Positions 19,876 to 29,092 of a stretch of 62,307 nt of DNA are shown piece after piece (positions within the stretch are counted from its first letter, which is position 1; each line of letters opens with the position of its first letter). The notes under the pieces are model-generated. The model saw only the letters and a program-made list of their open reading frames with translations, was not told the origin of the DNA and searched no databases. Made by a program: the position numbers and the translations under genes. Source of the stretch: Defluviitaleaceae bacterium (GTDB lineage Bacteria > Bacillota > Clostridia > Lachnospirales > WQUN01). The stretch is from contig WQVF01000014.1 of assembly GCA_009781725.1 (NCBI GenBank), forward strand, positions 1-62,307, given 5' to 3'.

Positions 19876-20409
19876 CTATTGTAATCGATTAAATATCCCT
19901 CTAAAAAAATCTACAATGCTTTGCCAGAAACCAGTCTCTACAATGGGTATCGGTGAGGCGTATGTAGATGTTAGTAAGCCACTGTGATGAGGTACATGGA
20001 AGTATATTATCTGTGAGGGGTCCGGCGGCCCTAACCCCAAACGAGTTAAGGCATGGTGTTCTATTTCTTCCCTGGTATAGCTCCTGGTTATTTGAGCTTC
20101 CAAGTTACGGTTAGCGGTTGTTATATTTCTAAGATCCCGCTCGGATTCGCTGATTTCTTGCTGCATATTATGAATTTGAGCATAACTATACGCACTGCCG
20201 ATTGCTCCTACAAAAACGCAAACAAGAGCAATAATAACACGCCACGGTATCTTACGGCGTGATTTATGGAACATAAAAATTACATTCCCTTTCTTACGCA
20301 CCGTTGTGTTTGGCAGGGCCTCAATAGGGCTGGACTTATGACCCTGTCTTGCGCGTTGCCTGGTAGGGGAGGATTGTCTTGTATTTCTTCTATGCTGGCG
20401 TTGTTGCAT
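19876..20409 (-). CDS. ftsL: FtsL/DivIC-type septum protein
   Basis: A 177-residue bitopic protein: a basic N-terminus of about 55 residues, one membrane segment (about 56-76), then a short coiled coil (QIHNMQQEISESERDLRNI) and the EEIEHHALTRLGLGPP region typical of FtsL/DivIC proteins. It overlaps the end of rsmH by 20 nt, and GGGGAG precedes its ATG. Identity rests on size, topology and position between rsmH and a class B PBP; the family is poorly conserved. The expected partners are DivIB/FtsQ, which is not in the window, and the PBP downstream. The C-terminal tail after residue 130 is longer than usual. Confidence 0.8.
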   Translation of the reverse strand: MQQRQHRRNTRQSSPTRQRARQGHKSSPIEALPNTTVRKKGNVIFMFHKSRRKIPWRVIIALVCVFVGAIGSAYSYAQIHNMQQEISESERDLRNITTANRNLEAQITRSYTREEIEHHALTRLGLGPPDPSQIIYFHVPHHSGLLTSTYASPIPIVETGFWQSIVDFFRGIFNRLQ

Positions 20410-21334
20410 CTATTTTCTCCCCTACTCTCAGCTTCGCGCTATGGGCTCTACTGTTTCGTTTTAATTCCTCTGAGGACGGAAGCATGGGTTTTTTCGTGAG
20501 TACTTTTAACTGCGGTAACTTACCGCATACGCAGTATGGTATATCTCTGGGGCAATTGCAAGGGTTGGCCAAGCGGCTAAAGCACTTCTTTACGATTCGA
20601 TCCTCCAAGGAATGGAAAGAAATTACAGCTATACGTCCTCCCGGATTAAGGCAGTCTATAATTGATGTAAGTGCTTCATCCAGGGGGTACAACTCGTTGT
20701 TTACAGCAATTCTTAGTGCCATAAAGGAGCGCATTGCCGGATGTGGATTGCCTGGTTTCTGGCGAGGGGTGGCGTTTTCAATAATTTCTGATAAGTGCAA
20801 AGTTGTGTTTATAGGTCTTTCGTCTATTATCGCCCTGGCGATTCGCCTGGAAAAACGCTCTTCTCCTAGGGTGAAAAAAATATCTGTCAACTGTTCTTCC
20901 GTGTATGTGTTAATAATTTCTGCTGCGGTAATGTCATCTGACTCCTGGTTCATTCTCATATCCAACTGCCCTGGCAGCCGGTAGGAGAAGCCTCTTTCCG
21001 GTGCATCCAGTTGATAGGATGATACACCTAAGTCTAATAAAACCCCATCGACTTTGTCCAGTTTTTTTTCACATAAAATTTGCGGCAAATTATGAAAATT
21101 GTCGTGTACAAAGGTAATCGTCTCGCTATAGGATGGGCAAAGTCGCTGTTTGGCGGCGGAAAGTGCATTTACATCCCTATCGACGCCAATAAGTTTACCT
21201 TTGCCTTGCAGCCTTTCCAAAATTATAGCAGAATGGCCACCACCGCCAATTGTACCGTCCACATATAGCCCCCCGGGGCGGACAGACAGTGCGTCTACCG
21301 CCTCCAGGGGCATTACAGGTATATGATAATCCAC
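20390..21334 (-). CDS. rsmH: 16S rRNA (cytosine-1402-N4) methyltransferase
   Basis: A 314-residue SAM-dependent methyltransferase (MraW/RsmH). It shows HIPVMPLEAV, DGTIGGGGHS (SAM binding), VDRDVNAL, LLDLGVSSYQLD and the C-terminal ISFHSLEDRIVK. The GTG start at 21334 shares one base with the TAG of the upstream PBP1 gene and has no good ribosome site of its own, so translation is coupled. The usual preceding gene, mraZ, is replaced here by PBP1. Confidence 0.96.
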   Translation of the reverse strand: MDYHIPVMPLEAVDALSVRPGGLYVDGTIGGGGHSAIILERLQGKGKLIGVDRDVNALSAAKQRLCPSYSETITFVHDNFHNLPQILCEKKLDKVDGVLLDLGVSSYQLDAPERGFSYRLPGQLDMRMNQESDDITAAEIINTYTEEQLTDIFFTLGEERFSRRIARAIIDERPINTTLHLSEIIENATPRQKPGNPHPAMRSFMALRIAVNNELYPLDEALTSIIDCLNPGGRIAVISFHSLEDRIVKKCFSRLANPCNCPRDIPYCVCGKLPQLKVLTKKPMLPSSEELKRNSRAHSAKLRVGEKIDATTPA

Positions 21335-24189
21335 TAATCTTCGTACCCATCGTCCTCTCCCGGGTCAGGATATATCTCATCCGGGGGGAGGTCATCAACA
21401 GGAGGTTCTGGTGTAGCTGTGGGCAACGGAATATAGTCGTCGTCATCGTCAGGATATGGCATGGGGGTTGGGATTGGGATATGAGAATCATCCTCTTCCG
21501 GTGGAGGCGTCGGGAAAAACATATTCCAAGGCCAGTCCATATCGTTATCATCTATATTGTCATTGGGGTCCCAATCATAGTCGTAGTCATAATCATCTTC
21601 GCCGTAATAATAACCATCGCAGTAGATACATTCTATACCTTCCATTACAGCAGAGGAGAAGGCATATCCTCTGCCAGCTATGCTTGCACCGATTGCGAAA
21701 TCAGGCAGCGGTGGCAGAGCAAGGGCTACGCGATTTGAAACATTATATGGGTGACATCTGGGGCCTGCCAAATGCCCGCTAACATTACATACAGTAAACT
21801 GTTGATGGAGATGGCATGGTGATGGTACCCTGCCCTGGGCGAATAAATCCGATGTTAAGCGGCTGCCTCGCACGTCCAGATGACATAGCTCTGAGGGCGG
21901 CCGGCCGGAATCTCTGCAGACCTGGACACTGATAATACCATCCGGCCGTGGGAAACCATTATGCTCCACGGTTCCGTGAATATGCTCATGAACCCGTTCC
22001 ATAATTGTACGCCAAAGGCCTTCTCTGTAAGGGTTGATACCACTCATTGCTCTGGGGGTATCAAAACCAATCCATACGGCACCGGTTAGATAAGGTGTAT
22101 AACCAACAAATCCGGAGTCGCGGTTGACTTGGGATGTACCGGTTTTACCGGCTATGGGGATATCTCTGCGCATATCAGGATTTGTAAAGTTTTGACGGTG
22201 ACCTGTTGCGCCTGATGCACTGAGGGTATCCCTCATTGTATGGGTCAAGAGATATGCTGTTTGGCGATTAAAAACCTGGCGTGGAGGCTGGTTGTTTTCC
22301 ATAAAAAGATTGCCGTCACGGTCAAATACATGAGTATAGAATATAGGTCTGTTGTACACACCTTGATTGGCTACGGTTGCATATGCTCCCGTCAACTCAA
22401 CAAGGTGAACCCCTCTCGTAAGGCCGCCAAGTGCCATTGCGGGGATACGATCAGACCAAAGACGGCCGCCGGAAGTTTCACCTTCCAAAGTGGTAAAGCC
22501 TAGATTAAGCATGTAAGCAAATGCGGTTTCGATTCCTACATAATCCACAAGTGCTACAACGGATAGCACATTCATAGAAGTATGGATTGCCTGGCGGGTG
22601 GTTTGAAGGCCGCGATAGCCGCCTCCCCACCAGTTGCCGGGACGATAACGCTGTCCACCTTGAGGGTGAATGGCCCAAGGCCTGTCTTCGATAGTGCTGG
22701 CTGGGGCGAAAATACCAAGATCATAGCCTGCGCCAAAAATAAGTGGCTTAAGCTGACTACCTGGGGAACGAGTCGCAATAGTTGCACGACAGTGAATAAG
22801 GCTTTCTGTCTTCTCCCCACGCACTCCTCTGATGGCGAGCACATGGCCGGTATGTTGGTCCATTAATACAAATGCAGCTTGAGGCTGAGGTGTAAAAATC
22901 CTTCTTTCTGACTCAATAGTATCATTAGAGCCCAGCTCTTCGTTTTGCATTCTTTCAATGAAGGCTAATGCTTCATACATATTGGGAACGGTATCGTTAA
23001 ATTCTTGGGTACGCAGTCCGCCGGTTATATTATTACGGATTGAGACGATATAGGTTACATCAATTTCAAACTGCCTTCCACCAGGGAAGAAAGAATCATC
23101 CAGCATAACATCGTCTATTATTGCCTGGAATTGCAGGTTTTGTGTGGAGTATATCCGAAACCCTTCTCTAAAAATTGCCTGCTGAGCTACAGCATGGGAA
23201 ACCCCTCTAAGCTCCGCAATATCCTCTGTTAGCTGTCTAAATAGTGCGTCTGTAAAGCAGTCAAAAGGAGATACAGTTTCTCTGATTTCCCCGGCTTCGT
23301 TTAGTACGATGGTGCTATATACATCGGAATTAAGTGCTTCATAATACTCCTCATCGGTGATAAAGCCTAGGCGATGCATGTTGTAAAGAATCCCATATGT
23401 GCGGTTCCAATTGCGCTCCGGATGTCTGTCAGGGGGGAGCCAAGTGGGGTTTTGGGTGATTGCGGCAATAGTTGCCGCTTGCACAATAGTAAGATCCCAT
23501 ACATCAACGCCATAGTAAAATTGAGCCGCAGCCTGCACACCATGGTTGGTACGGCCTAAATTGATAGTATTTAAGTACAATTCCAAGATAAAATTCTTGG
23601 CAGCACGGGTATCACCGTTAAAATGCTCCGTTAGTTCCGCTTCAAGTCTTACAGCCATGTACTGCTCTTGAAGCTTTGTTGTCAGGTCACTGTCGAAGCG
23701 GCCGAGTTCGTTCTTTATAAGCTGTTGTGTAATCGTGCTAGCACCTTCTGTTACTTCGCCGCCGGATGATATCAATCGCCAAACAGCACGACCAATACTA
23801 CGCATATCAATACCATTATGATAGAAGAAACGCTCATCCTCAATGGCAACAAAGGCATTTTGCACATGCTCAGGAATCATATAAAGAGGAACCCAGGTAC
23901 GATTTACACCAGCATGGAACCTTGCAAGCTCTTCTCCGGTATGTGAACATATAACAACTGATGCATATTCTCCGGGTGTAATACCCAAAGCGGGCAGCTC
24001 GGGGGAATTAGCAAGAACACCCCGCCAGGCCCCAAGGCCTACCCCGATACCTGTAATAACACTAATTATCATAACCGCAAGAAATGCGCGCAAAACCAAC
24101 AATCCAACCTTATTACGTACTCGGACGGTTTGGGAATTTTGGCGACGGCGGCGTTTTTTATTTCCTAGCTGGGAATAATCCATGGACAT
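21334..24189 (-). CDS. Bifunctional class A penicillin-binding protein (PBP1)
   Basis: About 951 residues: a basic N-terminus (KKRRRR), one membrane anchor, a GT51 glycosyltransferase domain (EDERFFYHNGID near 117, then GASTITQQ), and a transpeptidase domain with SQLK, a Ser-x-Asn motif (SMN) and GKTGTSQ. The last 110 or so residues are an extracellular tail very rich in Asp, Glu, Tyr and Pro, with cysteines before it. I start at 24189 because AAAGGAG lies 8 nt upstream of that ATG. It heads the dcw operon and overlaps rsmH by one base. It should polymerise and cross-link peptidoglycan outside the membrane. Confidence 0.93.
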   Translation of the reverse strand: MSMDYSQLGNKKRRRRQNSQTVRVRNKVGLLVLRAFLAVMIISVITGIGVGLGAWRGVLANSPELPALGITPGEYASVVICSHTGEELARFHAGVNRTWVPLYMIPEHVQNAFVAIEDERFFYHNGIDMRSIGRAVWRLISSGGEVTEGASTITQQLIKNELGRFDSDLTTKLQEQYMAVRLEAELTEHFNGDTRAAKNFILELYLNTINLGRTNHGVQAAAQFYYGVDVWDLTIVQAATIAAITQNPTWLPPDRHPERNWNRTYGILYNMHRLGFITDEEYYEALNSDVYSTIVLNEAGEIRETVSPFDCFTDALFRQLTEDIAELRGVSHAVAQQAIFREGFRIYSTQNLQFQAIIDDVMLDDSFFPGGRQFEIDVTYIVSIRNNITGGLRTQEFNDTVPNMYEALAFIERMQNEELGSNDTIESERRIFTPQPQAAFVLMDQHTGHVLAIRGVRGEKTESLIHCRATIATRSPGSQLKPLIFGAGYDLGIFAPASTIEDRPWAIHPQGGQRYRPGNWWGGGYRGLQTTRQAIHTSMNVLSVVALVDYVGIETAFAYMLNLGFTTLEGETSGGRLWSDRIPAMALGGLTRGVHLVELTGAYATVANQGVYNRPIFYTHVFDRDGNLFMENNQPPRQVFNRQTAYLLTHTMRDTLSASGATGHRQNFTNPDMRRDIPIAGKTGTSQVNRDSGFVGYTPYLTGAVWIGFDTPRAMSGINPYREGLWRTIMERVHEHIHGTVEHNGFPRPDGIISVQVCRDSGRPPSELCHLDVRGSRLTSDLFAQGRVPSPCHLHQQFTVCNVSGHLAGPRCHPYNVSNRVALALPPLPDFAIGASIAGRGYAFSSAVMEGIECIYCDGYYYGEDDYDYDYDWDPNDNIDDNDMDWPWNMFFPTPPPEEDDSHIPIPTPMPYPDDDDDYIPLPTATPEPPVDDLPPDEIYPDPGEDDGYED

Positions 24190-24211
24190 ACATACTGCTC
24201 CTTTCGGATAC

Positions 24212-24220
24212 ATTATAGCA
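24212..24220 (-). promoter_or_regulatory. Extended -10 promoter of the dcw operon
   Basis: On the minus strand TGCTATAAT ends about 20 nt before the ribosome site of PBP1, a perfect -10 with the TG extension. No good -35 is found at 17 nt, which extended -10 promoters tolerate. A transcript would have a very short leader. Confidence 0.5.
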
Positions 24221-24430
24221 GAAATTTCAAGTTAACCAGTAATAATATATTTCCCCCCAAAGATATGGGCTAAACTTGGGCAATAATTATACACTTGTCT
24301 CAAGGGTTTTGCTATACCCTTTCAAACGCATGCAAATACAAGCATACAGGACAAAAAAATAATCTTCGTAAAATCACCCAAAATACACCAGCGAATCCAT
24401 ATAATACACTGTCAACTTACATATGTATAA

Positions 24431-24465
24431 TAAAAAAATCACGTATGGTGACATACGGGGTTTTT
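24431..24465 (+). repeat. CGTATGG-family hairpin before spoVB
   Basis: CGTATG (24442-24447) pairs with CATACG (24452-24457) around GTGA, followed by GGGG and a T-run, so it looks like an intrinsic terminator on the plus strand. A TATAAT at 24424-24429 would start a transcript just before it. The 24 bases 24442-24465 are identical to the minus strand of 57614-57637. The rest of the 362-base gap 24190-24551 shows no gene. Confidence 0.75.
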
Positions 24466-24551
24466 CACGGATATCACAAAAGGCATATGACGGCATATGG
24501 ATTTACAACATACAATCCCTATCCACCTCATATACTCGTAAAGAGACAAAC

Positions 24552-26138
24552 ATGTGGGGTGATTTTATCAGCCGAAAAATCCTAACCGGTGCATTGACCC
24601 TTACCATTGCCGGGGTAATTACCCGAGTCCTTGGCTTTGTTTACCGGATATATATGTCCAACCTTATGGGAGCCGAAGGCATGGGGCTTTACCAGCTTAT
24701 AATGCCTGTGTATGCCCTAGCTTGGAGTATCTCCTGTGCTGGATTTAACACTACAGTATCCAAGCTCACCGCCCAAGAGCGAGCAAAGGGCGAATATGGC
24801 AACATGGGACGGGTGCTTAAGCAGTCCATGGTGATAACAACTTTGCTTGGTGCCGGTCTCACTATTGCCCTTTGGTATGGAGCAGGCATTTTATCGGAAC
24901 ATTTTTTTAACGACGCCCGGACGTTTTTACCTCTTCGATTGCTAGCACTTGCTTTCCCCTTTATGGCGGCAGGGACTTGTATGCGGGGGTATTTTATTGG
25001 CCTCCAAGAGACCAAAATACCTGCCGCCAATCAGGTGCTTGAGCAAGTTGTCCGTATGATTGTTATTTATTTTCTTGCCGCAAGATTTGTACCCATGGGA
25101 CTTACATATGCCGCTGCCGCTGCGGTGATTGCCATCGTTGTCGAAGAGATATTTTCATTTTTCTTTGTATTCATATCCTACAAGGTACATAAAAAAAAGA
25201 GACGCTTTTTCAAGCGGCCCTCACTCTCCTCAGGTCAAGCCCTAGTTTTGATTATGGGGATGGCCTTGCCTCTTACAGGGAATCGCGTTACCGGGTCACT
25301 ACTAACAGCCTGGGAGAACGTACTCATCCCATCCCGGCTGCAAATGTTCGGCCTTTCTGCCGCAGAGTCTATCAGCGAGTTTGGGCGGATTTCCGGTATG
25401 GCTATGCCTCTTATTTTCTTTCCTACGGCGGTACTCACTGCTTTGAGTGTCACATTGGTACCTGCCGTTGCCGAGGCTGCGGCAGCTAATCGCCTTGACC
25501 GCATCACCGGGGCTACCTCCAAGGCTATGATGTTTGCCTCTATTATTGGGATGGGGGCGGCGTCATTGTTTGTTTTCCTTGGTCACGAGCTGGGCATGGC
25601 TATCTACAACCAGCCTATCGGGATGATGCTTAGACTTCTTGGAATTATGTGCCCCTTCATATACATGCAGATAATCCTCAGCGGCGTTTTAAACGGGCTG
25701 GGATGTCAGATGCTTATATTTCGCAATAGCATTATATCTTCGGCGATAAGCATTGCCTTTGTGTATTTGCTAGTACCGATTTACGGACTCAATGCATATA
25801 TTTTCGGGTGGCTGGTGAGTTTATTGGTGGTCATTGCATTGGGCATCCATAAAGTACGGCAGTTTATACCTTTTGAAACGCCATTTATGAATTGGATGGT
25901 CAAGCCCATTATTGTGGCAGGGATTGCCGGTTTTACTGCCAGGACATTGGGAGATAGATTGTTCTTCGAATTGGCTGGCCTTAGGATTGGACTGGTGTTT
26001 ACTATCGGAATCTTGGCTTTTATGTACTTTTGGGGTGTTATATTATCCGGATGTATCTCAAAAGATGAAGTTATGGGGCTATTTTCTCGTAGAGAAAGAA
26101 AACAAAATGCCGATGTTTCTGTGATTGAAAAGGTATAA
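24552..26138 (+). CDS. spoVB: SpoVB-type MOP-superfamily lipid flippase
   Basis: A 528-residue polysaccharide/lipid II flippase-type membrane protein with about fourteen membrane segments. The N-terminus MWGDFISRKILTGALTLTIAG and the GVITRVLGFVYRIYMSNLMGAEG stretch (residues about 18-41) are typical of SpoVB. In Bacillus SpoVB is needed for spore cortex synthesis and is thought to flip lipid-linked precursors. I start at 24552; in-frame ATGs further upstream read through low-quality leader and the terminator-like hairpin. The ribosome site (AAAGAGA) is weak. It stands alone on the plus strand, divergent from the dcw operon. Confidence 0.88.
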   Translation: MWGDFISRKILTGALTLTIAGVITRVLGFVYRIYMSNLMGAEGMGLYQLIMPVYALAWSISCAGFNTTVSKLTAQERAKGEYGNMGRVLKQSMVITTLLGAGLTIALWYGAGILSEHFFNDARTFLPLRLLALAFPFMAAGTCMRGYFIGLQETKIPAANQVLEQVVRMIVIYFLAARFVPMGLTYAAAAAVIAIVVEEIFSFFFVFISYKVHKKKRRFFKRPSLSSGQALVLIMGMALPLTGNRVTGSLLTAWENVLIPSRLQMFGLSAAESISEFGRISGMAMPLIFFPTAVLTALSVTLVPAVAEAAAANRLDRITGATSKAMMFASIIGMGAASLFVFLGHELGMAIYNQPIGMMLRLLGIMCPFIYMQIILSGVLNGLGCQMLIFRNSIISSAISIAFVYLLVPIYGLNAYIFGWLVSLLVVIALGIHKVRQFIPFETPFMNWMVKPIIVAGIAGFTARTLGDRLFFELAGLRIGLVFTIGILAFMYFWGVILSGCISKDEVMGLFSRRERKQNADVSVIEKV

Positions 26139-26246
26139 TATGTTATAATGTGCCATAAACGCAACAGACAATATATGCGACAGATGATACATTGGACCTC
26201 TTTCGAATGCCTACGATGAAAATAGAAAATATGCATAGGAGCAGTA

Positions 26247-27395
26247 ATGACAACCCAGCGTAATTTATTTATGGACATTTTTCTCAACATACTAATCTTT
26301 ATGTTGGTTTATGGCATCTTTCTTGCACCGGCTGTGATTTTCCTTGATGCCCAGCCGGTTGGTTTGCTTGGGATGATGCTTGGAGCCTTTTCCTATTTAT
26401 TTATTGCAAGACGGTTTATAAAACCTGTTATTCCCATGTTTCTTGCTCATGTTGTATTGCTTTTTGCGGCTTGGTTTTTTGCAACAGGAGTTCTATACAC
26501 TGTTGCATATATGGTGGTGACAGTGGCTTTCGTTGTTTATTCGTTATTTCGGCGTTATAGACGAGGAACAACATTCACATCTGAGTTTACCTTTTTTGCT
26601 CCCATTACTCTGATTACGCTAGCTTTAGTACTTGTATATCTTGGCCATGGGCACTTAGTTGGCCCTTATACGGGCATGATTATTGCCATTTGCGTAGGTA
26701 CTAGGCTGCATATGCGGATGTTTCAAGTCAATGCATCATTGGAAGTCATTACCCAGAGTTCCGACCAGCATATTCAAAATATCCTTACCTTTGACCATAA
26801 GACCATGTTATTCCTTGGTCTTATTTTGGTCGGGATGATTTTATTGCTCAACACACTGATTATCACCCCATTGCTAGATGTAATCTCCACTTTTAGGCCC
26901 AACTTTCAGGTAGATATTGCACCAGACGAATATGAACATGACATGATATGGAACATGGGTATGGAAGGCGGGATGGGTTTTCCTCCCGAACTAATGGATT
27001 ATGTCCGAGGACCAGCACTTATCTGGCGCATACTGGAATGGATTGTTTTATATGTAGGAATGCCAGCACTGGGGTTAGCGGTACTATATTTAATCTTGAC
27101 AAAAATACGCAACTTATTTAATCTCTGGAGACTAAGGAAAAATCCCGATTCTGAAATAAGGGACGAGTTTGCCGATGTAAAGGAATTTATACGCAAGCCC
27201 AAGGCAAAAACCCGGTGGTGGAACCGAGGCAAAGAACATAAAATACGACGACTCTTTAGGGAGACAATTACCCGGCACATAAAAAAAGGCGCACCTATAA
27301 TAAAAACGGATACGCCTGATGAAATGACTGGGAAAATCACGATAGAAGATATTACTACACTGACAGAGGAATATGCCATTGTGCGGTATAGATAA
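26247..27395 (+). CDS. Polytopic membrane protein of unknown function
   Basis: I do not recognise a named family. The 382-residue product has about six membrane segments in the first 200 residues, an extracytoplasmic acidic/methionine-rich loop (about 225-265), one further membrane segment (about 270-290) and a basic cytoplasmic tail. The tail ends TTLTEEYAIVRYR, which faintly resembles the end of DUF4129 proteins. AGGAG precedes the ATG by 5 nt. Two TATAAT hexamers at 26134 and 26144 lie in the 108-base gap after spoVB but lack matching -35 boxes. It may be cotranscribed with spoVB. Confidence 0.7.
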   Translation: MTTQRNLFMDIFLNILIFMLVYGIFLAPAVIFLDAQPVGLLGMMLGAFSYLFIARRFIKPVIPMFLAHVVLLFAAWFFATGVLYTVAYMVVTVAFVVYSLFRRYRRGTTFTSEFTFFAPITLITLALVLVYLGHGHLVGPYTGMIIAICVGTRLHMRMFQVNASLEVITQSSDQHIQNILTFDHKTMLFLGLILVGMILLLNTLIITPLLDVISTFRPNFQVDIAPDEYEHDMIWNMGMEGGMGFPPELMDYVRGPALIWRILEWIVLYVGMPALGLAVLYLILTKIRNLFNLWRLRKNPDSEIRDEFADVKEFIRKPKAKTRWWNRGKEHKIRRLFRETITRHIKKGAPIIKTDTPDEMTGKITIEDITTLTEEYAIVRYR

Positions 27396-27403
27396 CCCCA
27401 TCC

Positions 27404-27476
27404 GTCATTCCGGGCTTGACCCGGAATCCCACAGTTTTGCAAAGAAGATGGGATCCCGGGTCAAGCCCGGGATGAC
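27404..27476. repeat. Long GTCATTCCGGG palindrome between convergent genes
   Basis: The arms 27404-27430 and 27450-27476 are inverted copies (GTCATTCCGGGCTTGACC near the start, matching GGGATGAC at the end) around a 19-nt loop. It fills the gap between two converging genes and could end transcription from both sides. This type of palindrome is widespread between genes in many bacterial phyla. Confidence 0.85.
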
Positions 27477-27487
27477 AAATGAAAATT

Positions 27488-29074
27488 TTAACCTAACCGT
27501 ACGATTTCATCAAACAACCCAAGGAATCGTTCATCACTTTCATGGGTGATGGCGATAACTGTCAAGCCTTTGTCTTCAAATAAGTCCGACAATATATTGC
27601 AAGCCGTTTCCAAATCCACACCGGAGGTTATTTCGTCAAGCACCAGCACCTTTGGCTTATGCAGCAATGCCCGAGCCAGCACTATCCGCTGCTTTTGCCC
27701 GCCGGATAGTCCAGATGTATTTGTGACTTCCCTGCCTAGGGCTTCTTCATCCGGCAGGAAATCTTTAACCCTAGTAATTTCTAAGACTTTATCCAATTTT
27801 TCTTTTTCAGGGGAAGTATCGAAAAAAGCCAGGTTATTCATAGCAGAATCAGAGAAGAGATATGGGTCCTGGCGTACATAGCGCAGTATTTTATGGTAAT
27901 CAACAGTGGCAATTTCCCGTATATCCTGCCCGTCTATAGTAATCCCGCCGTCAAACTCGGCAAACTCCAGGGCCAGGGCTTTGGCTATACTGGTCTTTCC
28001 ATATCCGCTCGGGGCAAAGATTGCATATTTGCCGCCATGCTTGAAGCTTAAGTTTAGATTTTGCAGTACATATTCACCCTCGGTATATTTTAGGCCGAGG
28101 TCCTTTATTTCTAATTTATCTTTGAAATCGGCAATACGTGCCTTTGGTGGTTCCGGCTCTGGTGTTTCGGCAGCCTTTTCAAGCACGGCTTTGGCAGATC
28201 GAATCCCGTTCAGGGCTTCGACAAAGCTGTTTACTGGATTAAAGAGGCTATTCATTAGTTGGATAATAGCAACCATATACCCAAAGGTCATATCCCCTGT
28301 TATCACAAAGTAGGAGCTCAAACCAAGGATGACTATCTGCACAAGGAAACCCAGGCTCGCAGAAGTACGGAAGGCAAGGAGCTCAAAGAAATTGCTTCGA
28401 AGTCTGGCGGCTTCGACTTTTTTATTACCCACGTCGTGGCGAGCCAGGAAAATATCCTGTTTGTCATATGCCACAATTTCCTTTTTACCCTGTATGCATT
28501 CCCGGGCCATATCCACATACTCAGCCGCGGCGTCAGAATAATCCTTTTTGCGATTGCTCAGCCCCTTAGCGAAAAAACTGCTTGCCATCATCGGCAGCAT
28601 TGTTACAGCAATTGCCACAAGGGTGACAATCCAGTTTATCCATAACAAGGCTCCAAGGGCAAAAATAAACTCCGACAAATGTAAGGCTAGCCTCGCCTTG
28701 TTGTTGAAATATGACTGCTCCAGGATATCCACATCAGCAGAGAAGAAGCTCAGGTCCTTGCTATCGTCATCCCCAGGGGTTTTCTGTTTGCGGAAGAAAA
28801 GAAAGCTCATGCGGTGACGCTTTACCGTAAGGAGCATCTCTTGAACGTATTTTAAGCGACATCTTGCCGCAATCAGCACGGATATAAAGTCCATTGGCCA
28901 CATAACAGCCGTAAGCACAGCTAAAGTAATAAGCAGTCCTCTAAGATTACCTTCCCCGGCTAAATCGATTGCGGTCTGCAGGCCAAAGGCCAGGGAAATA
29001 GTAACTGCGGAGGAAAGCACATAGAACACGCTTGAAAATATCAATCTGGTACGTGCTTTGTTATTCATTTTCAT
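27488..29074 (-). CDS. ABC exporter, fused membrane and ATPase domains
   Basis: A 528-residue half-transporter with about six membrane helices (1-290) and an ATPase domain (about 325-528). The Walker A is APSGYGKTS, slightly off consensus; then come a Q-loop (VRQDPYLFSD), the signature LSGGQKQR, the Walker B VLVLDEITS and the switch THE. The active unit is expected to be a dimer. Export cargo is unknown: no peptidase domain or bacteriocin precursor is seen. It lies 18 nt after the small protein gene and completes the regulator/partner/exporter operon. Confidence 0.88.
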   Translation of the reverse strand: MKMNNKARTRLIFSSVFYVLSSAVTISLAFGLQTAIDLAGEGNLRGLLITLAVLTAVMWPMDFISVLIAARCRLKYVQEMLLTVKRHRMSFLFFRKQKTPGDDDSKDLSFFSADVDILEQSYFNNKARLALHLSEFIFALGALLWINWIVTLVAIAVTMLPMMASSFFAKGLSNRKKDYSDAAAEYVDMARECIQGKKEIVAYDKQDIFLARHDVGNKKVEAARLRSNFFELLAFRTSASLGFLVQIVILGLSSYFVITGDMTFGYMVAIIQLMNSLFNPVNSFVEALNGIRSAKAVLEKAAETPEPEPPKARIADFKDKLEIKDLGLKYTEGEYVLQNLNLSFKHGGKYAIFAPSGYGKTSIAKALALEFAEFDGGITIDGQDIREIATVDYHKILRYVRQDPYLFSDSAMNNLAFFDTSPEKEKLDKVLEITRVKDFLPDEEALGREVTNTSGLSGGQKQRIVLARALLHKPKVLVLDEITSGVDLETACNILSDLFEDKGLTVIAITHESDERFLGLFDEIVRLG

Positions 29075-29092
29075 GGGATAGTCCTTTCATTG

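Noticed and set aside
24423-24551. N-terminal extension of SpoVB
   Set aside because: It would translate through the terminator-like hairpin and gives residues unlike the family, which begins at MWGDF.
26134-26149. Two TATAAT boxes as a promoter for the unknown membrane protein
   Set aside because: No -35 box is found at an acceptable distance from either, and the region is AT-rich; left out of the features.
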